DNA of 64,000 nt, taken from the NCBI RefSeq assembly GCF_024435075.2, contig NZ_JAMZEG020000001.1, positions 62,001 to 126,000 on the forward strand. The letters are read 5' to 3'. The position numbers were made by a program, and so were the translations under genes. Numbering within the stretch: the stretch's first letter is position 1; each line of letters opens with the position of its first letter. The DNA comes from Marinomonas maritima. GTDB taxonomy: Bacteria > Pseudomonadota > Gammaproteobacteria > Pseudomonadales > Marinomonadaceae. The notes under the pieces are model-generated. The model saw only the letters and a program-made list of their open reading frames with translations. It made no database searches and was not told the origin of the DNA. Below, one piece after another: positions 43,993-52,034 of the stretch.

Positions 43993-45315
43993 CTGAGGTA
44001 TCCCCACGAATTTGATATAAATAACAATTAGTTAACATAATAAGGGAACGTTCATGGCCCTTGGTGATCAATAATTTCGCCAAAAACAATCAAACACGAG
44101 AGCCATGAACGCGACATCTATTCTGAACAAAATCCTTCCATTTGTCAGCCCAAATATGCATAAAACTCGACGCAAGGCGCTATCAGCTTGTGTACTCAGC
44201 TTAGCGCAAGGCAATCTTTGCACCGTGACTAGTATTGGTCGAGGCATCCAATCAAAAGCGTACGAAAAGCATCGCATTAAACGCTCAGACCGATTGCTCT
44301 CCAACCCGAATTTACACCGCGAAGCATTATCGATTTACGCTTATATCTGCCGACTCTTTGTGATTCAAACGCGTCCAATCATTAGCGTGGACTGGTCTGA
44401 TTTAGATGCTCGTGGACAACACTTTCTCATTCGTGCCAGTACGGCTTTTGAGGGGCGATCCATTACGCTTTATGAAGAAGTGCATGACAAGCTCACAAAA
44501 GAAAAGCCTAAAACACATCGACAATTTTTAAGCGTTTTAAAAGCACTGCTTCCAAGTAAAGTAAAGCCCATCATTGTAACGGATGCTGGATTTAAGACAC
44601 CTTGGTTAGATGAAGTTGTGAAACAGGGCTGGGATTATGTCGGACGAGTCAGAAGGCCGCGTAAGTACTATGATGACTCGCTTCAAGCTTGGCGCTGCAT
44701 ATCCACTTTGTTCTCTAGTGCTAATCAAAAACCTAAGCATCTATAGCTTAAACATCGTCAATCTAGTCCGATCACCAATCAGTTTGTTCTTTACAAGAGC
44801 CCACCTAAAGGGCGTCACTCCATCAATCAAAAAGGTAAAAGACGTGCTTCTTTATCTTCGCTTACCGCAGCCAGAGGTGCAAAAGAACCTTGGTTATTAG
44901 TGTCTTCTCTTCCCGTGAACCGTCTTTTTGCGAAACGTTGCGTCAAAGCATATGAAACGAGAATGCAAATTGAAGAAGGTTTTCGCGATATGAAAAGCAG
45001 CCGATTCGGCTTGGGATTTGAGTTGAGTTATACATCAAAGATAGAACGGCTAAGCAACTTAATCCTGCTTACAACTGTCACTGCGCTTCTGCTTGTTTTA
45101 GTCGGTAAAGTCATAGAGCTGGCAGGCTATGCAAAACGCTTCCAAGTGAACACTCTACGTAAGCGAAGAGTTCTGTCACACTTTTACCTTGGGAAACGAG
45201 CCATTATGACTCGTTTCCAGATATCAAAAAAGGAATGGCAGGACGGCATCAGGCAACTAGTCCAGCAGCTAAAACAAGGAGCCTATTCATGAGTAAATTT
45301 GTGGGGATACCTCAG
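43993..45315 (+). mobile_element. IS4-family insertion sequence, IS10-like, 1323 bp
   Basis: Ends are near-identical inverted repeats starting CTGAGGTATCCCCAC (20 of the first 21 bases match; one G/A difference). The 9-bp target duplication GATCCGATG flanks it exactly. Size and the CTGAG-type terminus match IS10 (about 1.33 kb). It carries one transposase ORF with an in-frame amber codon. Perfect target duplication indicates a recent insertion. Confidence 0.95.
44105..45292 (+). pseudogene. IS10-like transposase with in-frame amber at codon 214
   Basis: A 396-codon frame, the IS10 transposase size, broken by TAG at 44744-44746; the same frame is open on both sides, so this is a point nonsense change, not a frameshift. 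DDE residues appear in VDWSDLD near 96 and VTDAGF near 160, and the IS4 Y(2)R(3)E(6)K signature is exact at YETRMQIEEGFRDMK near 285. The upstream fragment (213 aa) lacks the catalytic Glu, so it would be inactive unless the amber is suppressed. Confidence 0.93.
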
Positions 45316-45324
45316 GATCCGATG
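45316..45324. repeat. Right 9-bp target-site duplication
   Basis: GATCCGATG, the right-hand copy of the duplication, directly after the right inverted repeat. Confidence 0.93.
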
Positions 45325-45622
45325 CCTTTGCTTTGTTGTTCAGGTAAAACGGATAATCGGTTCAAGTAGGCCTTGCGAACAACATTGTTCTTTGTAGGAA
45401 CTTCGTACGCCACACAGGCAATGGGCTGTTGATTTTCCGTTAAAACAAAATAGCGCTCGCCGCGTTCAAAATCTTTTTTTACCCAGTCTGTTTCGCAAAA
45501 GGATGGGTGCTTTGCGCCGTTTTTTTGGTTGATGCCAAAGCTATTAGCAACTGGACGGTTGGCTTCACGGATGAGGCTCGCAAGAACATCGGATTGATCT
45601 GAAAACACTTCTATTATTTGTC

Positions 45623-46564
45623 TCATGCTTTTTCCTTATATGCTTTTATAGATAGCAGAGACCAGTTGAATTTTACGGCACAAACAGCGAGTAGAACCAA
45701 CAATACGCCAACGCCTTGTAAGCCGCTAATAGTATTCGAAAAAGCGAAGTAATCGACAAACAGGGCGGTAACAGGGTAAATAAAGGACAATAAGGCAATA
45801 AGGTTAGTAGGTAGTTTCTGGAAGCTGTCATACATAATGATATACATAAAACTGGTTAACACAGCACCAAGAATTAAGAGATCTATCCATTGGCTGGTTT
45901 GTGTCGGTAAGCTTTTAAAATCGACAAAGGGTAACAGCATAATAATACCCACAATGACCTGAACCAAGGCCACAAAAGTAGAAGGTATTTGGCTGACTTT
46001 TTTTGTGATTAAGGTGGTGACCGTATAAAGCAGGGCGGCACCTAATGCGAGTAATAAACCAATAAGTGCGGAAGGTTCACTGTCTTGGGAAACAAGGTTG
46101 GAATCCGTAGAGAAGAGCGTCCGAATTTCGCTTAAGTCTAATTCGACGATCAAGAAAAGTCCTGTAAACGCAAGAGCTAACCAAAACAGCAAACTTCCAG
46201 ACAGTTTGTCCTTGGTGAATAACGTGCCAGCCAATACCAAAAATAATGGCTGCATGTGATACGCCACTGTGGCGATAGAAAACGGAATGTAGTCAAACGA
46301 GGCAAACAAAAAAATCCAGTTTGCAACTAAGGTAATGCCACCTAAGAGGATCAGTAAGATCGCGTTTTGTTGGAAAAACTCACGACGGATTAATCCTGCA
46401 TAATAGGCGTAACCACCTAGAAAAACTGCACCAATAACACAGCGAAAGAAAATGACATTCCACACAGATTGCTCAGAACTGATAACAAAGTAACCAATGG
46501 TGCCAGACAATATCATTGCGAGAGTTAACTCAATGCTGCCTATCGTACTATTCGACTGTTTCAT
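45623..46564 (-). CDS. EamA/DMT-family permease
   Basis: 313 residues, ten predicted membrane helices in two EamA repeats (first from LTLAMILSGTIGYFVIS, second from ALIGLLLALGAALLYTVTTLI). Such 10-TMS transporters export amino acids or metabolites. Divergent from an Lrp/AsnC gene and coupled by a 4-bp overlap to the interrupted GNAT gene, suggesting an Lrp-controlled amino-acid or amine export unit. Confidence 0.88.
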   Translation of the reverse strand: MKQSNSTIGSIELTLAMILSGTIGYFVISSEQSVWNVIFFRCVIGAVFLGGYAYYAGLIRREFFQQNAILLILLGGITLVANWIFLFASFDYIPFSIATVAYHMQPLFLVLAGTLFTKDKLSGSLLFWLALAFTGLFLIVELDLSEIRTLFSTDSNLVSQDSEPSALIGLLLALGAALLYTVTTLITKKVSQIPSTFVALVQVIVGIIMLLPFVDFKSLPTQTSQWIDLLILGAVLTSFMYIIMYDSFQKLPTNLIALLSFIYPVTALFVDYFAFSNTISGLQGVGVLLVLLAVCAVKFNWSLLSIKAYKEKA

Positions 46565-46729
46565 AAATGTGCTCCTTGTAAGATTGTTTACTAACTTACT
46601 TTATTCATCAAAGATGTTTTCTTTGTAAGGCGAGTGTTTTATGGTTTATAGAATAAAGCGAAATAAGGCCTTTTGGCAGGTATAAAAATAGATAAATACA
46701 GCGAATAGCTGTATGTATTGGAGGGAAAA

Positions 46730-47191
46730 ATGCGAAATAACCTTAAAAAAGAAGACGTCCATTTGGATGGTATTGATACGCGCTTAATCGAACTACTTTA
46801 CGATAATGCTAGAACCCCTGTTACCGAACTCGCTCGTGCGGTTGGAATGACGGCGCCGAGTGTGAATGAGCGATTAAGGCGGCTCGAAGAAAGTGGTGTG
46901 ATTGCGCATTATTGTGTCGAAGTGAATCCAGCTGCATTAGGTTACGGTTTAATGGCTATTGTTCGTATGCGCCAATTACCGGGTAAAATGAAAGAGCTGG
47001 AAGCGCAAATTAATTCGATTGCTGAAATAGTGGAATGTGACAAAGTCACGGGAGACGACTGTTATATTGCTCGCCTTTATCTAAAGGACATCAGCGAACT
47101 TGATCCTATCTTAGACAGTATATCTGAACTGGCGGACACCAATACGGCGATTGTGAAATCCACCCCAGTGAAGCGCCGGCTGTTAGTGTAA
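46730..47191 (+). CDS. Lrp/AsnC-family transcriptional regulator
   Basis: 153 residues from ATG 46730, with GGAGGG 5 bp upstream; an in-frame TTG 12 bp earlier is rejected. AsnC-type HTH at about 10-60 (IDTRLIELLYDNARTPVTELAR, SVNERLRRLEESGVI) and a C-terminal RAM ligand domain (GLMAIVRMRQLPGKM; VTGDDCYIARLYLKD). Divergent from the DMT exporter, a typical Lrp target. Co-effector probably an amino acid. Confidence 0.92.
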   Translation: MRNNLKKEDVHLDGIDTRLIELLYDNARTPVTELARAVGMTAPSVNERLRRLEESGVIAHYCVEVNPAALGYGLMAIVRMRQLPGKMKELEAQINSIAEIVECDKVTGDDCYIARLYLKDISELDPILDSISELADTNTAIVKSTPVKRRLLV

Positions 47192-47198
47192 GTGGCTA

Positions 47199-48026
47199 TT
47201 AAACAATCGGCCCTAATGCTTTCTTGATCACACTGGCAGCGGAACATTCTCCAATATAATCTGACCCTTCTTTTCCGAGCGTTTGCAATTTGCTTGTTGC
47301 TTCGTAGGAACCCAGACTAGCGGCTTTCTGAAGCCATAATAGATAGTTGTTTTGATCTTCTTTGAAATCAAGGTAGTTATCAATATCGTCTTTGTCATCA
47401 AAGTCAGAATGGCGCTCCTTGTTGAAAGCTTTTGCGACAGTAAGCGCGGCTCGACTGTTTCCTAACTTCGCAGCGACAGAAGCGATTGCAATGGCCATTT
47501 TGTAATTAACGTCCAATATTTTTCCATTCAATAAGAACTCAGACAAATTAAAAAGTGATTCTGCATTGCCTTCTTTTGCCTGTTGAATATCGTCTTTGGT
47601 TTTTCGGATGACGGTCACTGAAAAGTGATCAAGGTTGTCGAGAAAAATAAGACTTTGATCTTCGAGGTGTTTTTTTAACGCTTTAACTCGAGTGGCTTTT
47701 CGTACTTTAAACCCGAAAACCAAGGCGAAGAATAAAATGGCGACATATAAAAGTATCATGAAGACGACAGCCGACAGATAAACATACATCGGAACCAGAT
47801 CAAACAGGGGTTTTGGGTTGAACATAAGCAAGCGGATGATCGTGCAGGCTAATAGGATAATTAGAAAAAACTTCCCTAACCCACGAGATTTATTGCTTTT
47901 ATCCCACTCTTTTTTGGCGTGTTCGGACTGAATAAAATGCGCTTCATCAATAGGAAGAGCCGTCGCCTTTAGAAAATCATCGCTATGGATCAGTTTTTTT
48001 AAAATGGTAAGAGTATCTTGATCCAT
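47199..48026 (-). CDS. Hypothetical membrane protein with Sel1-like repeats
   Basis: 275 residues from ATG 48026 (MDQDTLTILKKL), preceded by AAAGG at 8 bp; the longer reading to 48071 has no ribosome site. Two adjacent membrane helices at about 52-72 and 78-105 (FFLIILLACTIIRLLMF; VYLSAVVFMILLYVAILFFALVF), then a soluble tail with Sel1/TPR-like segments (GNAESLFNLSEFLLNGKI, AASLGSYEATSKLQTLG). A two-TM anchor plus cytoplasmic Sel1-like repeats suggests protein-protein contacts; no function known. Confidence 0.7.
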   Translation of the reverse strand: MDQDTLTILKKLIHSDDFLKATALPIDEAHFIQSEHAKKEWDKSNKSRGLGKFFLIILLACTIIRLLMFNPKPLFDLVPMYVYLSAVVFMILLYVAILFFALVFGFKVRKATRVKALKKHLEDQSLIFLDNLDHFSVTVIRKTKDDIQQAKEGNAESLFNLSEFLLNGKILDVNYKMAIAIASVAAKLGNSRAALTVAKAFNKERHSDFDDKDDIDNYLDFKEDQNNYLLWLQKAASLGSYEATSKLQTLGKEGSDYIGECSAASVIKKALGPIV

Positions 48027-48229
48027 GGGAGTACCTTTCGATGACGTGTTTTGTATTTGATTAAGGCGCATTATAGAGACTTGAGCTGGGAAATCACTAT
48101 CAATATAGCGATTGTGACAGCGGCGCCAGTAACGTGTTGGTGGTTGATTTACTGTCGTGACGCGCAGTAATGTGTAAAATGCTTAACTATTATCGCTATA
48201 ACTGTTCGCGCAACCATTTATGAGAACCT

Positions 48230-48664
48230 ATGAAATCACATAACCCTTTACGACTCGACAGCCAACTTTGTTTTGCTTTGTATTCCACTTCGTTGGCGAT
48301 GACGCAGTTTTACAAAGAACCGCTGTCGCAGATTGGCCTGACGTATCCGCAATACACGGTAATGTTGATTCTATGGGAGCAAGACGGCGTTAGTTTGAAA
48401 CACATTAGCGATGCTCTTGGGCAAAAGTCGGGCGCTCTTACGCCGGTGATTAAACGCATGGAAGCAGATGGTTTAGTACAGCGTTTACGTGGTGTAGAAG
48501 ACGATAGAAGCTTAAGCATTGCGTTAACAGAAAAAGGAAAGCAGCTTCGCGAGCAAGGGTTGGAAGTAAACCGCTGCGTTGCTGAAGCCTGCGGGATTGA
48601 TATGGACGAAGTGGTGGCATTGCGTGAGCAATTGGTCAAACTGAGATCAAAATTAATAAAATAA
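48230..48664 (+). CDS. ohrR: MarR-family organic peroxide sensor OhrR
   Basis: 144 residues. The LDSQLCFALYSTS stretch carries the reactive Cys (residue 14) of OhrR in its standard context. The wHTH is at about 50-95 (VSLKHISDALGQKSGALTPVIKRMEADGLV). Further cysteines near the C-terminus (RCVAEACGID) suggest a 2-Cys mechanism as in Xanthomonas. Lies directly upstream of ohr with operator-like palindromes between. Confidence 0.93.
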   Translation: MKSHNPLRLDSQLCFALYSTSLAMTQFYKEPLSQIGLTYPQYTVMLILWEQDGVSLKHISDALGQKSGALTPVIKRMEADGLVQRLRGVEDDRSLSIALTEKGKQLREQGLEVNRCVAEACGIDMDEVVALREQLVKLRSKLIK

Positions 48665-48680
48665 TGATTGCGTAGTAATA

Positions 48681-48694
48681 GTTATTGCAATAAC
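48681..48694. promoter_or_regulatory. OhrR operator-like palindrome 1
   Basis: Perfect 14-bp palindrome GTTATTGCAATAAC just after ohrR, sharing the GTTAT(T/C)G half-site with the second site at 48740. A related imperfect copy (TTATCGCTATAAC, 48190-48202) lies before ohrR itself. Confidence 0.75.
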
Positions 48695-48739
48695 ATACTT
48701 ACAACAGCTCAGAACAACTGAGCTTTTATTTGGCTTTAC

Positions 48740-48755
48740 AGTTATCGCGATAACT
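48740..48755. promoter_or_regulatory. OhrR operator-like palindrome 2
   Basis: Perfect 16-bp palindrome AGTTATCGCGATAACT, 36 bp upstream of the ohr ATG, in the promoter position expected for peroxide-inducible repression. Confidence 0.8.
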
Positions 48756-48791
48756 ATTTTTCAATAATCATTCTTAATTAAGGAATCAATC

Positions 48792-49214
48792 ATGCAAGCA
48801 ATTTATAGCGCAACAGCAACTTCTACTGGCGGCCGCGATGGTCGTTCCGTTTCTTCTGATAACAAATTGGACCTCTCCCTCAGTACGCCAAAAGAATTAG
48901 GCGGCGCGGGTGGTGAAGGTACAAATCCAGAGCAACTTTTTGCCGCAGGTTACTCGGCTTGTTTCATTGGTGCGTTGAAATTGGTGGCGACACAACAGAA
49001 AATCAAACTGCCTAATGACGTAAATGTCACCGCGATCATCGGTATTGGTCCAAACACCAAAGGCGAAGGGTTTACCATTAGTGCAGATTTGGAAGTGAGT
49101 ATTCCGGGTGTAGAAGCCAGCGTGGTAGAGCAATTGGTTGAAGCCGCACATCAGGTTTGCCCATACTCAAACGCGACTCGTGGCAATATCGACGTAAACT
49201 TCACTATCAAATAA
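48792..49214 (+). CDS. ohr: Organic hydroperoxide resistance protein Ohr
   Basis: 140 residues, OsmC/Ohr fold. Both catalytic cysteines are present in context: [12 protein letters not shown] near residue 57 and [13 protein letters not shown] near 121; [12 protein letters not shown] near the N-terminus carries the conserved Arg. Lipoyl-dependent thiol peroxidase for organic hydroperoxides. Controlled by OhrR. Confidence 0.96.
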   Translation: MQAIYSATATSTGGRDGRSVSSDNKLDLSLSTPKELGGAGGEGTNPEQLFAAGYSACFIGALKLVATQQKIKLPNDVNVTAIIGIGPNTKGEGFTISADLEVSIPGVEASVVEQLVEAAHQVCPYSNATRGNIDVNFTIK

Positions 49215-49234
49215 TTGTTGCGGTAGCACTTTTT

Positions 49235-49269
49235 AAAAACCTTCGATGTAACGCCATCGGAGGTTTTTT
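49235..49269 (+). terminator. Terminator after ohr
   Basis: Stem AAAAACCT-CGATG/CATCG-AGGTTTTT with one mismatch and a six-base loop, ending in six T, 20 bp after the ohr stop. Confidence 0.85.
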
Positions 49270-49363
49270 GTCGTGGTGTTTTCGAATGGGCAATGAAAGG
49301 GCTACACTGGTCTTTCTCATACAAGTATTTCAATTTTTCTTACTTAAACGACAAGAGGTGATC

Positions 49364-49672
49364 ATGACACATCGAAAGTTCGCTCAACATGAGATAGAAG
49401 AAGCGCTCGGTCAATTAAACGCAAGCGCACAAAAAGCGTGGTTAATCGAAGACGAAAAACTCACAAGAACCTTTAAATTCAAAGATTTTCAGCACGCTTT
49501 TGGTTTTATGAGTATGTGTGCTATTTACGCTGAAAAGAAAGATCATCACCCAGAATGGTTTAATGTGTACAGTACGGTCAAAATTCAATTAACGACTCAC
49601 GATGTGTCGGGTATTTCCCATAAAGACTTTGATCTTGCCAAGCAAATGGAAGCCTTTGCATCGCGGGTTTAG
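49364..49672 (+). CDS. Pterin-4a-carbinolamine dehydratase (PhhB/DCoH-like)
   Basis: 102 residues from ATG 49364, with AAGAGG 6 bp before; the frame runs open upstream but without a start context. The dehydratase signature E-K-x-x-H-H-P-E-W ([14 protein letters not shown]) near residue 60 contains the catalytic His pair, and the C-terminal [17 protein letters not shown] carries the third His. Recycles tetrahydrobiopterin, usually for phenylalanine hydroxylase, which is not in this window; may act in molybdopterin or folate side reactions. Confidence 0.9.
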   Translation: MTHRKFAQHEIEEALGQLNASAQKAWLIEDEKLTRTFKFKDFQHAFGFMSMCAIYAEKKDHHPEWFNVYSTVKIQLTTHDVSGISHKDFDLAKQMEAFASRV

Positions 49673-49711
49673 TCCATAACGATGCGTAAGCTTCTGGTGA
49701 TTTGAGTCGGA

Positions 49712-50347
49712 CTAATTGGCGAGGATAGCCACTAAAAGTTGACTGGATGTTGGCACTAAGCCAATTTTTAGGTCGAATGGCTTAAATACCTTATTAATGA
49801 CTTCTGGAGTGTAGTTGCCTTTGTTGTTTTCAACCTCAGACAACGTCTTACGAGAAACCCCTGTTAACTCGGTAAAGGCCTCTTGTCTTAGTCCTAAGAC
49901 TTTTACTCGCAACTCACGAAGCGCAGCGCCTTGCGATACTTCATTCAATAACAGACGTTTGATGATCTGATTTACAGTCACTAACTGTTCTTCTTTTGCC
50001 ATCGGCGTGAGGCTTTTTGACGCCCGTTGTCTATTAGTTTGAGTGAGCGACGCGGTGGACTCGGCTTCAATAACGCTAGTCGTGTTTATCGGTGTGTTTT
50101 GTGGGGAGCTCTCAAGTGGCGCTTTCGGTTTACTGTCTACCGGTGCTTTAGGCGTACGTTTAACCGTTTGTGGAGAGATAATTACTTCCGCTAATGGCTG
50201 TTCTTTGGGTTGAATATCCTTCTTTTCTTTGGCGCTTTTCTTCGCTTCTAACTTGGCTTGTTTCTTCTTTTTAAGCTCATTTTTTTTTGATTTAGCTTTG
50301 TGCTTCTTCATCGGTTGAGCGCTGTCTAATTGGCCTTTCATCTTCAT
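49712..50347 (-). CDS. XRE-family HTH protein with Lys-rich disordered N-terminus
   Basis: 211 residues. Residues 1-45 are nearly all Lys/Glu/Ala (MKKHKAKSKKNELKKKKQAK...), 46-115 are Pro/Thr/Ser-rich and likely disordered, and 125-200 hold a Cro/CI-type HTH (ALRELRVKVLGLRQEAFTELTGVSRKTLSEVENNKGNYTPEVINKVF). The C-terminal third resembles short HipB-like regulators, but no partner toxin gene is adjacent. The basic tail may add non-specific DNA or RNA affinity. Unusual domain make-up; role unknown. Confidence 0.75.
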   Translation of the reverse strand: MKMKGQLDSAQPMKKHKAKSKKNELKKKKQAKLEAKKSAKEKKDIQPKEQPLAEVIISPQTVKRTPKAPVDSKPKAPLESSPQNTPINTTSVIEAESTASLTQTNRQRASKSLTPMAKEEQLVTVNQIIKRLLLNEVSQGAALRELRVKVLGLRQEAFTELTGVSRKTLSEVENNKGNYTPEVINKVFKPFDLKIGLVPTSSQLLVAILAN

Positions 50348-50446
50348 GTTTTCGTCTCCAGTAGCTTTTAAAGTGCGTATGGAATCAGAGTACAGAGTTA
50401 ATATGACAGATAAGTAACAATAGAGTTATTAGATAATATTTATAAT

Positions 50447-50818
50447 CTAAAATAAGCCGAACAGCCATTCATGGATTAAACGCCCTGGTGCTAATGTGCC
50501 AAGGCCTGCGCCGATCAGTCCGAAAAAAGCCCCTGTAGTAAAGCTTTTATGACGCCTTATGTTTCCTTTGCGAGCAAAAAAAATAGACGCCACGATGCAG
50601 ACTAATATCCAGACAGACAACAGATGGAAAAGGCTGTATTGACCTATAACGGGGGTAAAGCCACTTAACCCAAAAGACGAAACGGCCACGACGACCATTG
50701 CCACCATCCAAGACCAGCCAACAAACTTATGTCGCTTAGTGCCTTTGTGAGTCATCAGCTGATAAGTGCCAATAATAAGTGCCCAAACCGCCGCTGATAT
50801 ATGAAGAGTTAATAGCAT
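50447..50818 (-). CDS. DUF2306-like small membrane protein
   Basis: 123 residues from ATG 50818, with AAGGA 7 bp upstream; a longer reading to 50848 adds ten polar residues. Four membrane segments (LLTLHISAAVWALIIGTYQLM, WMVAMVVVAVSSFGL, LFHLLSVWILVCIVASIFF, TTGAFFGLIGAGLGTLAPGRL) and internal His residues (HKGTKRHKF, RRHKSF) typical of DUF2306. Function unknown. Confidence 0.75.
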   Translation of the reverse strand: MLLTLHISAAVWALIIGTYQLMTHKGTKRHKFVGWSWMVAMVVVAVSSFGLSGFTPVIGQYSLFHLLSVWILVCIVASIFFARKGNIRRHKSFTTGAFFGLIGAGLGTLAPGRLIHEWLFGLF

Positions 50819-50908
50819 TAAGAATCCTTTTCGTGTTTTAGCTGACATGAGAAAACACAGTAGACACGGTTTTTTCGTTTAAAACATGACATATATTGCT
50901 TTATTTCA

Positions 50909-50932
50909 CGTCCTCAATCCTGTTGTAGGACG
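50909..50932. promoter_or_regulatory. 24-bp dyad shared with the DUF805/araC promoter (site 1)
   Basis: Arms CGTCCT and AGGACG, 24 bp end to end, 63 bp upstream of the hydrolase ATG. The inner CAATC...TGTT is also shared with the site at 53158-53181 read on the opposite strand. Likely operator of the AraC regulator encoded between the two sites. Confidence 0.65.
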
Positions 50933-50995
50933 CTTTATGGGCCTTTTCTACTCATAGTCGTTTCTCTTAATTCACCTTTAGAGAGAAACGACGTC

Positions 50996-52012
50996 ATGAA
51001 ACAATTTACTTATTTCATCTTATTATTGGCTTGCTGGGCTTCGAATGCTTCGGCGCAGGCGGTGGGGTTCGATCAAACCATCTTATACTCAGACAGCGAC
51101 CGACCATTAAAAGTCAGTATTTGGTACCCGTCTCAAACCACATTTCCAACAGAGCGAGTGGCAGACAATCCTGCTTTTTTAGGCACCGATGTGGTGCGAA
51201 TCGGTACACCGTTAGTAGGAACGTTTCCGCTGGTGGTTATCTCTCATGGTTATCGAGGCAATTGGCGTAATCAAAACTGGTTAGCGACTCGATTGGCTCA
51301 AGACGGCTATATCGTTGCATCGTTGGATCATCCCGGTACGACGAGCTTTGATCATACCCCAGCGCTTGCAGCCCAGTGGTGGCAACGGCCTAACGACATG
51401 TCACGGTTATTGGATTGGTTATTGGATAAGTCTGATTTAATGCCTTTTATCGATTCTAGTAATATCACTGCAATAGGGCATTCTTTGGGCGGCTGGACTG
51501 TAATGGCATTGGCGGGCGCAGAGTTTGACCGAGATCAGTTAAAGCAAGAATGCGCTCTCAAAAACAATCCTCGTGTGTGTGGTTTGATGCCAGAGTTAGG
51601 TTTGGATAAAGAGCAGAAAGGTGAGCCAATAGGCAGTGTAAAAGACGAGCGAATCCAGCGTGTTGTTTCATTAGACTTGGGGTTGGCGCGCAGCTTTTCT
51701 CGGCAGAGTTTGCAAAATCTGACCACGCCAACGTTAATCCTCGCCGCAGGTGTGGACATTGGTGATTTACCGCAAGCCGAAGAATCTGGCTTTCTTGCTC
51801 AATATATTCCTCATGAAAAACGAGATTACATCATCTATTCAGACGCTGCGCATTTCAGCTTTATGCAACTCTGTAAACCGGGCGCGATCGCCATGATCGA
51901 AGAGGAAGAGCCGGGTGATGGCATTGTTTGTCAAGATGGCGATGGTCGTTCGCGGGAAACGTTGCATCAGGCCATTTACCAAGACATCACACGATTTATT
52001 CAAACACCTTAA
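50996..52012 (+). CDS. Secreted alpha/beta hydrolase (PAF-acetylhydrolase/dienelactone hydrolase-like)
   Basis: 338 residues with a signal peptide (MKQFTYFILLLACWASNASAQA). VSIWYPSQTT near 38, oxyanion HGYRGNWRNQN near 85, nucleophile elbow AIGHSLGGWT near 165 (Ser), Asp in the SVKDE/VSLDLG or AAGVDIGD region, and the catalytic His in DAAHFSFMQLC near 285. Cysteines in VCGLMPEL and CKPG/CQDGDG may form disulfides. Periplasmic lipase or esterase; substrate unknown. Convergent with the AraC gene, and its promoter carries the shared dyad. Confidence 0.85.
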   Translation: MKQFTYFILLLACWASNASAQAVGFDQTILYSDSDRPLKVSIWYPSQTTFPTERVADNPAFLGTDVVRIGTPLVGTFPLVVISHGYRGNWRNQNWLATRLAQDGYIVASLDHPGTTSFDHTPALAAQWWQRPNDMSRLLDWLLDKSDLMPFIDSSNITAIGHSLGGWTVMALAGAEFDRDQLKQECALKNNPRVCGLMPELGLDKEQKGEPIGSVKDERIQRVVSLDLGLARSFSRQSLQNLTTPTLILAAGVDIGDLPQAEESGFLAQYIPHEKRDYIIYSDAAHFSFMQLCKPGAIAMIEEEEPGDGIVCQDGDGRSRETLHQAIYQDITRFIQTP

Positions 52013-52034
52013 AGCATCGTTTGTATAACGTGCT

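Larger units (their letters stand above)
43797..45626 (-). pseudogene. GNAT acetyltransferase gene interrupted by IS10-like element
   Basis: The N-terminal part reads leftward from 45626 (MRQIIEVFSDQSDVLASLI... to VLPEQQSKGIGS) and the C-terminal part resumes at about 43990 (SQLVAHIVTQAKADQLKF... to VTYMVYDLD). Joined across the 9-bp target duplication they give one intact GNAT domain. The insertion lies in the acetyl-CoA pyrophosphate loop (QQSKGIGSQL), so function is lost. The ATG overlaps the stop of the upstream DMT gene (ATGA). Confidence 0.92.

Noticed and set aside
44637..44900. Frameshift reading of the IS10-like transposase as a programmed -1/+1 event
   Set aside because: The main frame is continuous on both sides of a single TAG codon, so the break is a nonsense codon and not frameshifting; the alternative-frame ORF is a shadow.
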